Position numbers and translations under genes: made by a program
Origin: Gammaproteobacteria bacterium
GTDB taxonomy: Bacteria > Pseudomonadota > Gammaproteobacteria > Xanthomonadales > Wenzhouxiangellaceae
Direction: 5' to 3'
Assembly: GCA_021772985.1 (NCBI GenBank)
Contig: JAJFKX010000043.1
Coordinates: 62,001-126,000 of the forward strand
DNA: 64,000 nt
Shown: positions 53,486 through 63,341 of the stretch, piece after piece
Numbering within the stretch: position 1 is the stretch's first letter
Layout: every line of letters starts with the position of its first letter
The notes under the pieces: model-generated
Told to the model about the DNA's origin: nothing
The model's input: the letters and a program-made list of their open reading frames with translations, nothing else
Database searches by the model: none

Positions 53486-53872
53486 CTAATCGTTGTCAGT
53501 CGATAACTCAGAGTCAGGCCGGTCAACCAACTCAACCAAAGCCATCGGTGCTTTATCACCAGTACGAAAACCACACTTCATGATACGCAGATAACCACCA
53601 GGACGTTGTTCATAACGTGGGCCCAGTTCAACAAATAATTTGCCAACTGCTTCTTTATCACGTAAACGCGCAAACGCCAGTCGGCGATTGGCTACACCAT
53701 CTTCTTTGGCCAATGTGATCAGCGGCTCTGCTACCCGGCGCAATTCCTTGGCCTTTGGCAAAGTGGTTTTAATAACTTCATGCTTGAACAATGAAGCGGC
53801 CATATTACGGAACATGGCTTTGCGGTGAGAGCTGTTACGATTCAGCTTTCTACCGGATTTAAGATGACGCAT
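53486..53872 (-). CDS. rplQ: 50S ribosomal protein L17
   Basis: A 128-residue protein of normal length, with the L17 opening [20 protein letters not shown] and the [20 protein letters not shown] block. It binds 23S rRNA near the tunnel exit. It is the last gene of the alpha operon, 18 nt after rpoA and before the terminator. The acidic tail [10 protein letters not shown] is a slight extension. Confidence 0.97.
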   Translation of the reverse strand: MRHLKSGRKLNRNSSHRKAMFRNMAASLFKHEVIKTTLPKAKELRRVAEPLITLAKEDGVANRRLAFARLRDKEAVGKLFVELGPRYEQRPGGYLRIMKCGFRTGDKAPMALVELVDRPDSELSTDND

Positions 53873-53890
53873 TTTGTTTCTCCAACAGTA

Positions 53891-54889
53891 TCAGGCGCCA
53901 GGTAACCCTTCAGGCGGCCAGTTTTCAATATCCATACCCAGACTGAGTTCATGTACTTTCAATACTTCTTTGATCTCTGTCAGAGACTTTTTGCCAAGGT
54001 TCGGCGTTTTCAGCAGTTCGACTTCACTGCGCTGTACCAAGTCACCAACATACAAAATGCTTTCAGCTTTTAAGCAGTTGGTGGAACGTACAGTTAATTC
54101 CAATTCGTCAATTGGACGCATTAACACTGGATCCAATACTTGTGCGGTACTTTGCTCAGCTTCTTCAGTGCGTGCCACAAAGTCAACAAAAACAGACAAT
54201 TGATCAGCCAGAATATTGGCAGCCTGCTTAACCGCTTCTTCACAGTCAACAGTACCATTGGTTTCCAAATCCAGAATCAAACGATCCAAATCGGTCCGCT
54301 GCTCAACACGTGCAGCTTCTACACTGTAGGAAACTTTTTTAACCGGGCAGTAAGAAGCATCCAGTAACAATTTACCAATTGGACGACTTTCTATTTCGCC
54401 AATATTCAACAATGCTGCAGGTTGATAACCCACACCACGCGATACTGTTAATTGCATCGCCAGAGAAATATCCTTGGTCAAATGGCAAATTATATGGTCA
54501 GGATTGACGATATCCACATCGTGTGCAGATTGGATATCACCGGCAGTAACCGGGCCAATACCTTTCTTGTCCAAGGTCAAAACGGCTTGCTCATCATTGT
54601 GCATCGCCACACCTACCTGTTTCAGGTTCAGCAATACTTCAATGATATCTTCCTGGACACCTTCAACTGCGGTGTATTCATGCAATACGCCGTCAATTTC
54701 GACTTCGCTGATTGCAGCACCCGGGATAGATGACAACAATACCCGGCGTAATGCGTTACCCAGGGTATGCCCAAAACCTCTTTCCAAAGGTTCCAAAATA
54801 ATTTTGGCATGAGTAGGCGAAATTTCTTCTACCAGTGCTGCCTTGGGCTTCAACATGGTTTCTGTGATGCGTTCTAATGCAACCGACAT
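53891..54889 (-). CDS. rpoA: DNA-directed RNA polymerase alpha subunit
   Basis: A 332-residue protein. The N-terminal dimerization domain has the [20 protein letters not shown] signature. The C-terminal DNA/activator-binding domain (about 250-325) has [20 protein letters not shown] and [19 protein letters not shown]. Standard position between rpsD and rplQ. It nucleates polymerase assembly and contacts UP elements and activators. Confidence 0.98.
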   Translation of the reverse strand: MSVALERITETMLKPKAALVEEISPTHAKIILEPLERGFGHTLGNALRRVLLSSIPGAAISEVEIDGVLHEYTAVEGVQEDIIEVLLNLKQVGVAMHNDEQAVLTLDKKGIGPVTAGDIQSAHDVDIVNPDHIICHLTKDISLAMQLTVSRGVGYQPAALLNIGEIESRPIGKLLLDASYCPVKKVSYSVEAARVEQRTDLDRLILDLETNGTVDCEEAVKQAANILADQLSVFVDFVARTEEAEQSTAQVLDPVLMRPIDELELTVRSTNCLKAESILYVGDLVQRSEVELLKTPNLGKKSLTEIKEVLKVHELSLGMDIENWPPEGLPGA

Positions 54890-54938
54890 AACTATTATCT
54901 CTTGTAAACTGGGGCCACCTGTAGATGGCTCAGTAAGG

Positions 54939-55565
54939 TTATTTCGAATAAAGCTCTACGATCAGATTTTCATTGATCTCCGGGGGTAGATCTCCACGAT
55001 CCGGCAAGGCTTTCAATTTACCTTCCATCTTATCGACATCCACTTCCATCCAATGCGGTACCAGATCAAGCTCCTGACTCAGCGTCATGGCCTCTTTGAC
55101 CCGTAACTGCTCCTTGGCTTTTTCGCGTACACAAACTATATCGTCCGGACGCACCTGAAAAGATGGAATATTAACTACCGTACCATTAACCACGATGCCT
55201 TTGTGGCTGACCATTTGCCGGGCCTGAGCACGGGTTACGGCATAACCCATACGGTAAACAACATTGTCCAGGCGCCCTTCCAGTAAACGCAACAGGTTTT
55301 CGCCGGTAGCACCTTTTTGCTTTGCAGCGCTTTTGTAATAGTTGCGAAACTGACGTTCCAATACACCATACATACGACGCACTTTCTGTTTTTCACGCAA
55401 TTGCAGTGCGTAATCAGATTGTTTACTGCGCCGCGCGGTACCATGCATACCTGGCGGTTGGTTTAATTTACACTTGGACTCCAAGCCACGAGCAGCGCTT
55501 TTAAGACCCAAATCGGTGCCTTCGCGGCGCGCAAGCTTACAAGTTGGTCCTGTATATCTGGCCAT
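54939..55565 (-). CDS. rpsD: 30S ribosomal protein S4
   Basis: A 208-residue protein beginning [20 protein letters not shown], with the S4 RNA-binding domain ([20 protein letters not shown], then [11 protein letters not shown]). It is a primary binder of 16S rRNA. In enterics it is also the translational repressor of the alpha operon; the hairpin before rpsM is a possible target here. The gene is of normal length and order. Confidence 0.97.
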   Translation of the reverse strand: MARYTGPTCKLARREGTDLGLKSAARGLESKCKLNQPPGMHGTARRSKQSDYALQLREKQKVRRMYGVLERQFRNYYKSAAKQKGATGENLLRLLEGRLDNVVYRMGYAVTRAQARQMVSHKGIVVNGTVVNIPSFQVRPDDIVCVREKAKEQLRVKEAMTLSQELDLVPHWMEVDVDKMEGKLKALPDRGDLPPEINENLIVELYSK

Positions 55566-55576
55566 TCAAATATCTC

Positions 55577-55975
55577 CTATACCCTACGCTTCTTCGGCGG
55601 GCGGCAGCCATTATGCGGAATCGGGGTTACATCAACGATGTTCAAAATTTTGTAGCCGATGTTATTCAAAGCACGTACTGAAGATTCACGCCCGGGACCT
55701 GGTCCATTAACCCGGACCTCCAGGTTCTTCAATCCGTAATCCAAAGCAGCGCGTCCGGCATTATCCGCCGCAACCTGTGCTGCAAACGGCGTGCTTTTAC
55801 GCGAACCGCGAAAACCCTGACCACCAGCCGTAGCCCATGACAACGTATTGCCCTGCCGATCGGTAATGGTAATTATGGTGTTATTAAACGAAGCGTGTAC
55901 GTGCGCAATTCCATCGGTTACGACTTTGCGTACCTTTTTGCGCGTCTTCGTTGTTTTACCTTTTGCCTTTGCCAT
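55577..55975 (-). CDS. rpsK: 30S ribosomal protein S11
   Basis: A 132-residue protein with the S11 core [20 protein letters not shown] and the C-terminus [20 protein letters not shown]. It lies in the platform of the 30S subunit and contacts the E-site region. Normal length; 11 nt before rpsD. Confidence 0.97.
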   Translation of the reverse strand: MAKAKGKTTKTRKKVRKVVTDGIAHVHASFNNTIITITDRQGNTLSWATAGGQGFRGSRKSTPFAAQVAADNAGRAALDYGLKNLEVRVNGPGPGRESSVRALNNIGYKILNIVDVTPIPHNGCRPPKKRRV

Positions 55976-56016
55976 GCTTGTATCTCAATTTAATTAGTAA
56001 CAACTTACTATTTTGT

Positions 56017-56373
56017 TTATCGCTTGATCGGACGGCGCGGACCCTTACGGGTTCTTGCATTGGTTTTGGTACGCTGGCCGCGAACCGGTAAACCACGACG
56101 ATGCCGCAAGCCACGATAGCAGCCCAGATCCATCAAACGCTTTATGTTCATGCCCACTTCCCTGCGCAGGTCGCCTTCTACATTGAAGCGACCTAACAGG
56201 TTACGAATTTTTTCCAGTTCCGGTTCACCCAGGTCACGTACCAGAGTGGTGGGATCAATTCCCGTTTCGGCACAAATAAGCCGAGCACGGGATGCTCCAA
56301 TGCCGTAGATACTGGTTAAAGCAATCCAGGTATGCTTCTGGACTGGTAAATTTACGCCTGCGATACGCGCCAT
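56017..56373 (-). CDS. rpsM: 30S ribosomal protein S13
   Basis: A 118-residue protein beginning [20 protein letters not shown]. It has the helix-hairpin-helix-like [19 protein letters not shown] and the basic tail [20 protein letters not shown]. It sits in the head of the 30S subunit and contacts tRNA and the intersubunit bridge. First gene of the classical alpha operon. Confidence 0.97.
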   Translation of the reverse strand: MARIAGVNLPVQKHTWIALTSIYGIGASRARLICAETGIDPTTLVRDLGEPELEKIRNLLGRFNVEGDLRREVGMNIKRLMDLGCYRGLRHRRGLPVRGQRTKTNARTRKGPRRPIKR

Positions 56374-56390
56374 CGCTATACTCCATTAAA

Positions 56391-56408
56391 CCAGGCATTT
56401 TTGCCTGG
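56391..56408 (-). promoter_or_regulatory. Hairpin in the alpha-operon leader
   Basis: Read on the minus strand, CCAGGCA-AAAA-TGCCTGG is a perfect 7-bp stem ending 18 nt before the rpsM start. In enterics S4 represses this operon by binding a leader structure overlapping rpsM. This hairpin is placed to take part in such control, but the pseudoknot itself was not derived. Confidence 0.4.
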
Positions 56409-56455
56409 AGAAAAACATTCAATTTTAACAAAAAAAGCATTCATAATGCTAGCAA

Positions 56456-56572
56456 TCAACCTTGACGCTGTTTATGTTTTGCGTCGGTTTTGCAAATTAC
56501 GTAAACCACCCGACGGCGGCGAACAATTTTGCAATTGCGGCATATTTTCTTAACTGAAGCCTGTACTTTCAT
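56456..56572 (-). CDS. rpmJ: 50S ribosomal protein L36
   Basis: A 38-residue protein, [20 protein letters not shown] then [18 protein letters not shown], with the zinc ligands Cys11, Cys14, Cys27 and His33. GAGAAA precedes the ATG. Correct place between secY and rpsM. This is the zinc-ligand-containing form of L36. Confidence 0.97.
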   Translation of the reverse strand: MKVQASVKKICRNCKIVRRRRVVYVICKTDAKHKQRQG

Positions 56573-56593
56573 TTTCTCTTCTCCATGCCTGCC

Positions 56594-57955
56594 TTAACGC
56601 CGGACTACACCGCCGGAACGGGTGTAATTTTTAAGATTGGCCTTCTTGAGCAGACTGTCGTATTGGTGCGATACCAGGTGACTGTTAACCTGGGCTATGA
56701 AGTCCATAATCACAACAACCATAATCAGCAATGATGTTCCACCGAAATAAAACGGAACATTCCACTGCAATACCAAAAAGTTCGGCAACAGACACACTGC
56801 CGTCAAATAAATAGCACCGATTGCCGTTAGACGAGTCAGTACCTTATCAAGATAATCGGCGGTCTGATGACCTGGCCGTATGCCTGGGATAAAAGCCCCA
56901 GATTTTTTCAAGTTATCTGCTGTTTCTCGCGAGTTAAATACGATCGCTGTATAGAAAAAGCAGAAAAACACAATCAGGAACCCATAGATAAACATATAAG
57001 CCGGTTGGCCGGGACTCAACAACTGGTTCAAATTCTGTAACCACAATGTATTGCTGCTTTGACCAAACCAGCTGGTCAAGGTCGCTGGGAACAACACCAG
57101 ACTGGAAGCAAAAATTGCTGGGATTACACCCGCCATATTGACCTTAAGCGGCAAATGCGAAGTTTGATTGTTATATGCACGACGCCCCTGGCGCTGGGCA
57201 TAATTAACTGTTATTCGCCGTTGGCCCCGCTCTACAAATACCACAAAACCAGTCACCGCAACAGCCATCACCAGAAAGAAGATCACTGTCAATGGGCCGA
57301 GCTGTCCAGTACGTGCTAATTCCAAAGTTCCAGCGATTGCTGATGGCAAGCCGGCGACAATACCGGCAAAAATGATCATTGAGATACCATTGCCAACACC
57401 ACGCTCAGTGATTTGCTCACCCAGCCACATCAAAAACATTGTGCCGGCAGTCAGCGAGACCACTGTCGTGAAAACAAAACTGATACCCGGATTGATTACA
57501 ATCGGCAAACCGGCGCCGGCTACCTGTTGTTGCATGGCAGTAGCCATAGTGACGGCCTGGAAGATCGCCAGCAGCACAGTAAAATAACGAGTGTACTGGG
57601 TAATCTTGCGGCGGCCTGCCTCACCTTCCTTACGCAGCTGCTGCAATTGCGGCACTGTGGTAGCCATTAATTGGAAAATAATCGAGGCGGAAATATAGGG
57701 GAAGACCCCCAGTGCAAACAGCGAAAAACGACCCAATGCGCCACCAGAAAAGGTGTTGAAAATATCTAGAATCGTACCGCGCTGTTGATCCATAAACTGC
57801 AATAGCGCATCCGGATTCACACCTGGCACTGGAATAAAAGTGCCCATACGAAATACCAACAGGGCAATAACCAGAAATAGCAGCCGCTGACGCAATTCGG
57901 TCAAACGACCGATATTACTCAACATACCGCCGACTTGCGAAGAATTACTTGCCAT
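56594..57955 (-). CDS. secY: Preprotein translocase subunit SecY
   Basis: A 453-residue protein with ten membrane helices. It has [20 protein letters not shown] near the plug, [20 protein letters not shown], and [13 protein letters not shown]-type sequence ([20 protein letters not shown]). It forms the core channel for export of unfolded proteins and membrane insertion. Its ATG overlaps the rplO stop by one base (TAATG), showing translational coupling. Confidence 0.98.
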   Translation of the reverse strand: MASNSSQVGGMLSNIGRLTELRQRLLFLVIALLVFRMGTFIPVPGVNPDALLQFMDQQRGTILDIFNTFSGGALGRFSLFALGVFPYISASIIFQLMATTVPQLQQLRKEGEAGRRKITQYTRYFTVLLAIFQAVTMATAMQQQVAGAGLPIVINPGISFVFTTVVSLTAGTMFLMWLGEQITERGVGNGISMIIFAGIVAGLPSAIAGTLELARTGQLGPLTVIFFLVMAVAVTGFVVFVERGQRRITVNYAQRQGRRAYNNQTSHLPLKVNMAGVIPAIFASSLVLFPATLTSWFGQSSNTLWLQNLNQLLSPGQPAYMFIYGFLIVFFCFFYTAIVFNSRETADNLKKSGAFIPGIRPGHQTADYLDKVLTRLTAIGAIYLTAVCLLPNFLVLQWNVPFYFGGTSLLIMVVVIMDFIAQVNSHLVSHQYDSLLKKANLKNYTRSGGVVRR

Positions 57956-58389
57956 TATGCTTCGACCTTACCGCCGGCGGCCTCAATGGCTTTCACTGCA
58001 CCTTTGGTCACACGAATACCGCGGACTGTAACTGCCCGGTCAATCTCACCAGTATTAACCAGTTTGACACGTTTGATGACAGTACCTATCAGACCAGCGG
58101 CACGGATGCTGTCCATATCAACCACGTCACCTTTGATTTGCCCAAGGTGATAAAGAAAAATCTCATCAGTCTTACGAGCCATAGCGCTACTGAAGCCAAC
58201 TTTTGGCAAGCGGCGTTGCAATGGCATCTGACCGCCCTCAAAGCCAATTTTATGGAAACCACCGGAGCGTGATTTCTGGCCTTTATGACCACGGCCACCG
58301 GTTTTACCTTGACCGGATCCGATACCACGCCCAACACGTTTACGATTTTTCTTACTACCCGCTGCCGGGCTGAGATCATTCAGCTTCAT
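57955..58389 (-). CDS. rplO: 50S ribosomal protein L15
   Basis: A 144-residue protein with the Gly/Lys-rich start [40 protein letters not shown] and a C-terminal domain ending AAGGKVEA. It binds 23S rRNA early in 50S assembly. Normal length, coupled to secY. Confidence 0.97.
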   Translation of the reverse strand: MKLNDLSPAAGSKKNRKRVGRGIGSGQGKTGGRGHKGQKSRSGGFHKIGFEGGQMPLQRRLPKVGFSSAMARKTDEIFLYHLGQIKGDVVDMDSIRAAGLIGTVIKRVKLVNTGEIDRAVTVRGIRVTKGAVKAIEAAGGKVEA

Positions 58390-58435
58390 GGTTGTACTTT
58401 CCTCAATTGTCAGATTCGCAGTAGCTGCCTATCAC

Positions 58436-58861
58436 TCAGGCCGCTTCCACTCGTACAAGATAATTAACCTGGTTGATCATGCCACGTATGGCAGAGGTAT
58501 CTTCCAGCTCTACAGTTTGGTGCATTCTGCGCAAACCCAGACCACGTACAGTCAGGCGATGTTTGCCAATACAACCGTTCGGGCTACGCACCAGCGTAAC
58601 CTTGATTCTTGCAGGCTTTGAACCAGCATTTTTTTGCTTGGCGGTATCTGCTTTAGCTTCAACAACTTTCTGCGCATCAGACTCAACCACAGCTTTGGCT
58701 GCGATGGCCTTTTTGCTGGCAGTTTTTTTACTGGCAGTTTTTTTGCTCGCTGCTTTTTTGCTAGCGGTTTTTTTACTGACAGTTTTCTTACTGACAGCCT
58801 TTTTAGCTGCAGTCTTCTTACTGGCCTTCTTCTTGGCCGCTTTTTTGGTAGTCTCAGACAT
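58436..58861 (-). CDS. rpmD: 50S ribosomal protein L30 with histone H1-like N-terminal extension
   Basis: A 141-residue protein in the rpmD position. Residues about 83-141 are ordinary L30 ([20 protein letters not shown], then [20 protein letters not shown]). Residues 1-80 are a Lys/Ala/Ser/Thr-rich tail built of [12 protein letters not shown]-type units, plus an acidic-basic linker ([20 protein letters not shown]). Ordinary bacterial L30 is about 60 residues. The start overlaps the rpsE end by 8 nt with normal coupling, and no ATG immediately before the L30 core offers an alternative, so the tail appears to be translated. It resembles eukaryotic histone H1 and bacterial HC1/AlgP-type tails. 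Confidence 0.93.
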   Translation of the reverse strand: MSETTKKAAKKKASKKTAAKKAVSKKTVSKKTASKKAASKKTASKKTASKKAIAAKAVVESDAQKVVEAKADTAKQKNAGSKPARIKVTLVRSPNGCIGKHRLTVRGLGLRRMHQTVELEDTSAIRGMINQVNYLVRVEAA

Positions 58862-59369
58862 GATTTTCCATTACCTCTTCTACCGACTTACCGCGCTTAA
58901 ATGCGATAGTTTTTGGCGACATCATGGCACGCAGCCCTTTAACAGTAGCGCGAACCAGATTTATCGGGTTATTCGAACCATTACTCTTGGCCAGTACGTT
59001 GTGTACGCCAACGGCTTCCAACACAGCACGCATCGCACCACCGGCAATAACACCGGTACCTTCAGAGGCTGGTTGCATATAAATGCGCGAACCACCGTGC
59101 CGTGATTTGATCGGATGCCATAAGGTGCCTTCTTTAAGCTCAACCTTAATCATATTCCGACGAGCTTTTTCAACCGATTTCTGGATAGCAGCTGGTACTT
59201 CACGGGCTTTGCCATAGCCAAAACCTACAGTGCCGTTGCCATCACCGACTACACTTAGTGCAGTAAAACCAAATTGCCGACCGCCTTTGACCACTTTGGC
59301 CACACGATTGACGGCAACCAGTTTTTCGATCATGCCGTCGTCTTTATCCATATGATGCGATGCAGACAT
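58854..59369 (-). CDS. rpsE: 30S ribosomal protein S5
   Basis: A 171-residue protein. It has the S5 double-stranded-RNA-binding-like domain ([20 protein letters not shown], then [20 protein letters not shown]) and a C-terminal domain with [20 protein letters not shown]. Important for decoding fidelity. Overlaps rpmD by 8 nt. Confidence 0.97.
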   Translation of the reverse strand: MSASHHMDKDDGMIEKLVAVNRVAKVVKGGRQFGFTALSVVGDGNGTVGFGYGKAREVPAAIQKSVEKARRNMIKVELKEGTLWHPIKSRHGGSRIYMQPASEGTGVIAGGAMRAVLEAVGVHNVLAKSNGSNNPINLVRATVKGLRAMMSPKTIAFKRGKSVEEVMENHV

Positions 59370-59420
59370 TTATCAATCCTATCGTTATGTTCTGTGTATA
59401 AAACTTCAGGTATTTACCGG

Positions 59421-59777
59421 TTAAAACTTCAAACCGGCCTCACGTGCAGCGTCTGCCAGGTATTTGATGCGGCCATGGTATTTAAACCCTGAACGATCAA
59501 ATGCAACATCGCTGACACCAGCCGCGATAGCTTTTTCAGCAATCGCTTTACCCACAGCTGCAGCCGCATCCTTGTTTTGAGTGCTTTGCAGGTTGCTGCG
59601 AATATCTTTTTGCAAAGTTGAAGCTGCAGCCAGCACTTCACCGCCGTTAGGAGCGATCAGTTGTGCATAGATGTGGCAGCCACTCCGGTGCACACACAGA
59701 CGCGCCACACCAAGACGCTGAATGCGTGACCTGGTTTTGCGTGCACGTCGTAAGCGTGCGGTTTTCTTGTTAATCAT
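59421..59777 (-). CDS. rplR: 50S ribosomal protein L18
   Basis: A 118-residue protein: [20 protein letters not shown], then [20 protein letters not shown] and [20 protein letters not shown]. It binds 5S rRNA in the central protuberance. Normal length and order. Confidence 0.97.
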   Translation of the reverse strand: MINKKTARLRRARKTRSRIQRLGVARLCVHRSGCHIYAQLIAPNGGEVLAAASTLQKDIRSNLQSTQNKDAAAAVGKAIAEKAIAAGVSDVAFDRSGFKYHGRIKYLADAAREAGLKF

Positions 59778-59800
59778 CGAACCCGTCTCCTGCTCAGCCG

Positions 59801-60325
59801 TTAGGCTTTCTTGGCTTCCTTCATAATCACGCGTTCATCCGCGTAACGCACACCTTTGCCTTTGTAAGGCTCTGGCGGACGGTAGGCCCGGATTATTGCT
59901 GCGACTTGTCCTACTTTCTGCTTGTCAATACCTTTGACAATCACTTCTGTCTGGCTGGGAGTTTCAATATCAATATCTTCCGGCACTGTGAACTCAACCG
60001 GATGCGAAAATCCCAGGCTTAAATTCAAACTGTTGCCCTGCATCTGCGCGCGATAACCTACGCCTCGCAGTTCCAGTTTACGTTCAAACCCATCAGTTAC
60101 ACCCTTCACCATATTGCCCACTAACGCACGAATGGTGCCGCGCAATGCCACTTGCTCATCAGGGCCAGTGACAAAAATATCCTGATCGGATTCATTCAAG
60201 CCAAAGGCTTGCGGCAACTGCAAGTCAAGGCTGCCTTTCGGGCCTTTGACAGTCAGCTGCTGACCATCCAGCTTGTACTCAACCCCTTTGGGCAGAGTTA
60301 GTGGTTTTTTTGCCACGCGTGACAT
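59801..60325 (-). CDS. rplF: 50S ribosomal protein L6
   Basis: A 174-residue protein beginning [20 protein letters not shown], with two similar domains and the C-terminal signature [20 protein letters not shown]. It binds 23S rRNA near the factor-binding site. Normal. Confidence 0.97.
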   Translation of the reverse strand: MSRVAKKPLTLPKGVEYKLDGQQLTVKGPKGSLDLQLPQAFGLNESDQDIFVTGPDEQVALRGTIRALVGNMVKGVTDGFERKLELRGVGYRAQMQGNSLNLSLGFSHPVEFTVPEDIDIETPSQTEVIVKGIDKQKVGQVAAIIRAYRPPEPYKGKGVRYADERVIMKEAKKA

Positions 60326-60358
60326 CTTAGTTCTCCTATCCTTTCCGTATCCGGCTGA

Positions 60359-60754
60359 TCATGCAACCAGACACAATACTTCACCGCCGTGCCCGCTGGC
60401 ACGTGCGCTGGCATCAGTCATGATACCTTTTGAAGTGCTGATAATTGCCACACCAAGCCCACTCAATACGCGCGGCAGTTCATCTTTACCACGGTATTGG
60501 CGTAAACCCGGACGGCTAACACGTTGCAGGCGATCAATCACGCCTTTACCTTCCAGATATTTCAAGCTGATAGTCAGCTCGGTCTTATCATCAACTTCAG
60601 CAACCTGAATATCGGTAATAAAACCTTCATCCTTCAGCACTTGTGCGATACCAACCTTGATGGTCGAACTACGCATACTGACAGTCGCTTTCTGGACTGC
60701 CTGGGCATTGCGGATACGCGTCAACATATCGGCGATGGGGTCATTCATACTCAT
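60359..60754 (-). CDS. rpsH: 30S ribosomal protein S8
   Basis: A 131-residue protein beginning [20 protein letters not shown] and ending with [20 protein letters not shown]-type sequence. It binds the central domain of 16S rRNA. In enterics it also represses the spc operon at the rplE start; no site was derived here. Confidence 0.97.
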   Translation of the reverse strand: MSMNDPIADMLTRIRNAQAVQKATVSMRSSTIKVGIAQVLKDEGFITDIQVAEVDDKTELTISLKYLEGKGVIDRLQRVSRPGLRQYRGKDELPRVLSGLGVAIISTSKGIMTDASARASGHGGEVLCLVA

Positions 60755-60785
60755 TGCGTTAATCTCTCAATTATTGCCAGCGGCC

Positions 60786-61091
60786 TTACCAACTGGCTTT
60801 GCGCAAGCCAGGTACATCACCACGCATGGTTGCCTCACGCAGCTTATTGCGGCCTAAGCCAAATTTTCGATAATACCCACGAGGGCGTCCAGAAACCTGG
60901 CAACGGTTACGTTGCCGTACTGGGCTGGAATCTCTCGGCAAGCTTGACAGTTGCTTGATTGCTTCCAGCTTTTCCTCGTAAGGTGTTTCTATGTTCTTAA
61001 TCTTGGCACGTAACTCAGAGCGCTTACCGGCATACTTGGCAACCAGTGCCGTCCGCTTGCGTTCACGTTCTATCATGGAAACTTTAGCCAT
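60786..61091 (-). CDS. rpsN: 30S ribosomal protein S14
   Basis: A 101-residue protein of the long, zinc-independent form: [20 protein letters not shown], and [20 protein letters not shown], where the CxxC pairs are lost. It lies in the 30S head. Normal for gammaproteobacteria. Confidence 0.97.
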   Translation of the reverse strand: MAKVSMIERERKRTALVAKYAGKRSELRAKIKNIETPYEEKLEAIKQLSSLPRDSSPVRQRNRCQVSGRPRGYYRKFGLGRNKLREATMRGDVPGLRKASW

Positions 61092-61103
61092 TAGTCGATC
61101 CTG

Positions 61104-61646
61104 TTATTTCTGCTTGAATGGGAAGCCGAATGCTGCAAGTAATGCGCGTCCTTCTTCATCCGTCGCTGCGGTGGTGGTGATGGCAATATCCATGCCCCGC
61201 GTGGCTTTGACTTCATCAAAATTAATTTCCGGGAAAATGGTCTGTTCACGAACACCCAGATTGTAATTGCCACGGCCGTCAAACGACTTGGGACTTAGTC
61301 CACGGAAATCCCGCACTCGCGGTAGCGCAATACTGATCAGCCTATCCATAAATTCATACATTTGGCGGCTGCGCAGGGTTACCTTGGCACCGATTGGATA
61401 GCCATCACGAATCTTAAAACTCGCTACAGATTTACGGGCCAGCGTTACTATCGGTTTCTGACCGGTAATTTTAGCTAGTTCCGCGGTTGCTTGTTCCAAA
61501 ACTTTCTTGTCAGTCAAAGCCTCACCCAGGCCCATGTTAACGGTAATTTTAGTCACTTTCGGCACTTGCATCGGATTGGTATAACCAAACTGTTCTGACA
61601 GTTTTGGAGCAACTTCCTCATTGTGCATGGTTTGTAAACGGGTCAT
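61104..61646 (-). CDS. rplE: 50S ribosomal protein L5
   Basis: The ATG at 61646 follows AGGAAG and gives the usual 180 residues ([60 protein letters not shown]). The frame is open upstream to 61754 only because it overlaps rplX out of frame. L5 binds 5S rRNA and contacts P-site tRNA. Confidence 0.97.
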   Translation of the reverse strand: MTRLQTMHNEEVAPKLSEQFGYTNPMQVPKVTKITVNMGLGEALTDKKVLEQATAELAKITGQKPIVTLARKSVASFKIRDGYPIGAKVTLRSRQMYEFMDRLISIALPRVRDFRGLSPKSFDGRGNYNLGVREQTIFPEINFDEVKATRGMDIAITTTAATDEEGRALLAAFGFPFKQK

Positions 61647-61680
61647 TGATGTTCTTCCTGTTCGCCTGTCTATCGACGCC

Positions 61681-61998
61681 TTATATATCGACAACTTCGC
61701 CGTTGGACCGAAATACGCGCACTTTGCGGCCATCGTCCAAATGCTTAAAACCAACCTTGTCCGCTGCTCCGGTTGCCGGATTAAACAGTGCTACGTTGGA
61801 AATATGGATAGGTGCTTCTTTTTCCAGAATGCCGCCAGGTTGCTGACGGTTTGGATCCGGTTTGGTATGCCGCTTCACCATATTTACGTTTTCCACCAGC
61901 AAACGGTCATTATTCAAGACGCGCAGCACGTTGCCGCGCAGGCCTTTACTGCGGCCGGCAACTACAATCACTTCATCGCTTTTTCGAATACGTTTCAT
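61681..61998 (-). CDS. rplX: 50S ribosomal protein L24
   Basis: A 105-residue protein with the KOW motif: [20 protein letters not shown], then [20 protein letters not shown]. An assembly initiator for the 50S subunit. Normal. Confidence 0.97.
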   Translation of the reverse strand: MKRIRKSDEVIVVAGRSKGLRGNVLRVLNNDRLLVENVNMVKRHTKPDPNRQQPGGILEKEAPIHISNVALFNPATGAADKVGFKHLDDGRKVRVFRSNGEVVDI

Positions 61999-62017
61999 AA
62001 TCTGCTCCGGTCCCTGA

Positions 62018-62386
62018 TCAAAGCACTTCTGGCGCCAGGGAAATAATTTTCATAAATCGCTCGGAACGCAATTCACGCGTCACCGGGCCAAAAATACGAG
62101 TGCCAATTGGCTCTAGCTTGGCATTCAGCAATACCGCTGCATTACCGTCAAAACGAATCAGTGATCCATCACGCCGCCGTACGCCTTTTGCAGTACGTAC
62201 TACTACCGCGTTATACACTTCGCCTTTTTTAACACGGCCGCGTGGTATCGCATCTTTCACTGTGACTTTGATCACATCTCCAATATTCGCGTAGCGACGC
62301 TTGGAGCCACCGAGCACCTTAATGCACTGCACTTTGCGTGCACCACTGTTGTCAGCTGCCGACAAGGTGGATTGCATCTGAATCAT
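62018..62386 (-). CDS. rplN: 50S ribosomal protein L14
   Basis: A 122-residue protein: [20 protein letters not shown], then KEYDGDV-equivalent [20 protein letters not shown]. The ATG at 62386 follows AAGGAGTAACAGCC; the internal Met4 has none. It lies at the intersubunit face. Normal. Confidence 0.97.
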   Translation of the reverse strand: MIQMQSTLSAADNSGARKVQCIKVLGGSKRRYANIGDVIKVTVKDAIPRGRVKKGEVYNAVVVRTAKGVRRRDGSLIRFDGNAAVLLNAKLEPIGTRIFGPVTRELRSERFMKIISLAPEVL

Positions 62387-62404
62387 GGCTGTTACTCCTT
62401 ACAA

Positions 62405-62692
62405 TTACTGTGCGCGTTCTAGCACTTCGATCACTTTCCAGGATTTACTCTTGGAAAGCGGTCGACATTCCACGATACGCACGGTATCGCCCTCGTTGCA
62501 ATCGTTTTCTGCATCATGGGCATGCACTTTGGTATTGCGGGTCATGTATTTACCGTACAGCGGGTGTTTTACCCGGCGCTCTAAGCGCACAGTAACGGTT
62601 TTATCCATTTTATTACTCACCACTAAACCAACTTGGCTGCGGCGTACACTTTCATTATTCAGTGTTGTGCTTTCCTGGATGGCGTCACTCAT
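62405..62692 (-). CDS. rpsQ: 30S ribosomal protein S17
   Basis: A 95-residue protein with the S17 OB fold ([20 protein letters not shown], then [20 protein letters not shown]). The N-terminus is about 10 residues longer than the common form ([13 protein letters not shown]). It overlaps the rpmC stop by ATGA (62689-62692). Confidence 0.96.
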   Translation of the reverse strand: MSDAIQESTTLNNESVRRSQVGLVVSNKMDKTVTVRLERRVKHPLYGKYMTRNTKVHAHDAENDCNEGDTVRIVECRPLSKSKSWKVIEVLERAQ

Positions 62693-62916
62693 GCCGTTTC
62701 TCCTATAGCCGTTGCCGTCGGCTGATCAGCATCACGGTGTTGACCGAGAATGGTTTTAACGCGCGCAATCTCTTTGCGCACCCGGCGCATACCACTGGTA
62801 TTTACCAGCTGGCCAGCACCATGTTGCATACGAATCTTAAACTGCTCTTCCAACAGTTCGCGTAACTGCTGATTCAGTTCATCAACGCTTTTTGTACGTA
62901 AATCTTCAGCTTTCAT
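62689..62916 (-). CDS. rpmC: 50S ribosomal protein L29
   Basis: A 75-residue helical protein: [20 protein letters not shown], then [20 protein letters not shown]. The C-terminal tail ([14 protein letters not shown]) is about 10 residues longer than usual. It lies at the tunnel exit where SRP and trigger factor bind. It shares one base with rplP and overlaps rpsQ by 4. Confidence 0.96.
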   Translation of the reverse strand: MKAEDLRTKSVDELNQQLRELLEEQFKIRMQHGAGQLVNTSGMRRVRKEIARVKTILGQHRDADQPTATAIGETA

Positions 62917-63329
62917 TACATCACCGAGCGAGTCACAAATGTGGTTCTAACCGAAAGTTTTGCCGCAGCACGCGCAAATGCAGCACGGGCAACGTCTTCA
63001 CTAACACCTTGAATTTCATAAATCATGCGGCCAGGCTGGATCGGCGCCACCCAGTACTCCACATTACCTTTACCTTTACCCATGCGAACTTCCACGGGTT
63101 TTTTGCAAATCGGCTTGTCTGGAAAGACCCGAATCCATAATTTACCGCCACGTTTCACATGCCGGGTAATCGCACGTCGAGCCGCTTCAATCTGACGCGC
63201 GGTAATTTGGCCACGGGTCGTTGCTTTCAGGCCAAACTCACCAAAACTGACCTTGTTGCTAACCTGTGCCAAACCGCGATTGCGGCCCTTTTGCTGTTTC
63301 CTGAATTTGGTACGTTTAGGCTGTAACAC
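62916..63329 (-). CDS. rplP: 50S ribosomal protein L16
   Basis: A 137-residue protein: [20 protein letters not shown], then [20 protein letters not shown]. It contacts A-site tRNA. The conserved Arg in [11 protein letters not shown] is the type of residue that YcfD hydroxylates in E. coli. Normal. Confidence 0.97.
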   Translation of the reverse strand: MLQPKRTKFRKQQKGRNRGLAQVSNKVSFGEFGLKATTRGQITARQIEAARRAITRHVKRGGKLWIRVFPDKPICKKPVEVRMGKGKGNVEYWVAPIQPGRMIYEIQGVSEDVARAAFARAAAKLSVRTTFVTRSVM

Positions 63330-63341
63330 GACACTTAACTC

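Noticed and set aside
58473-59105. 210-codon plus-strand frame opposite rpmD and rpsE
   Set aside because: It is the antisense image of the Lys-rich repeat (Phe/Leu/Ala runs) and of S5; a shadow and not a membrane protein gene.
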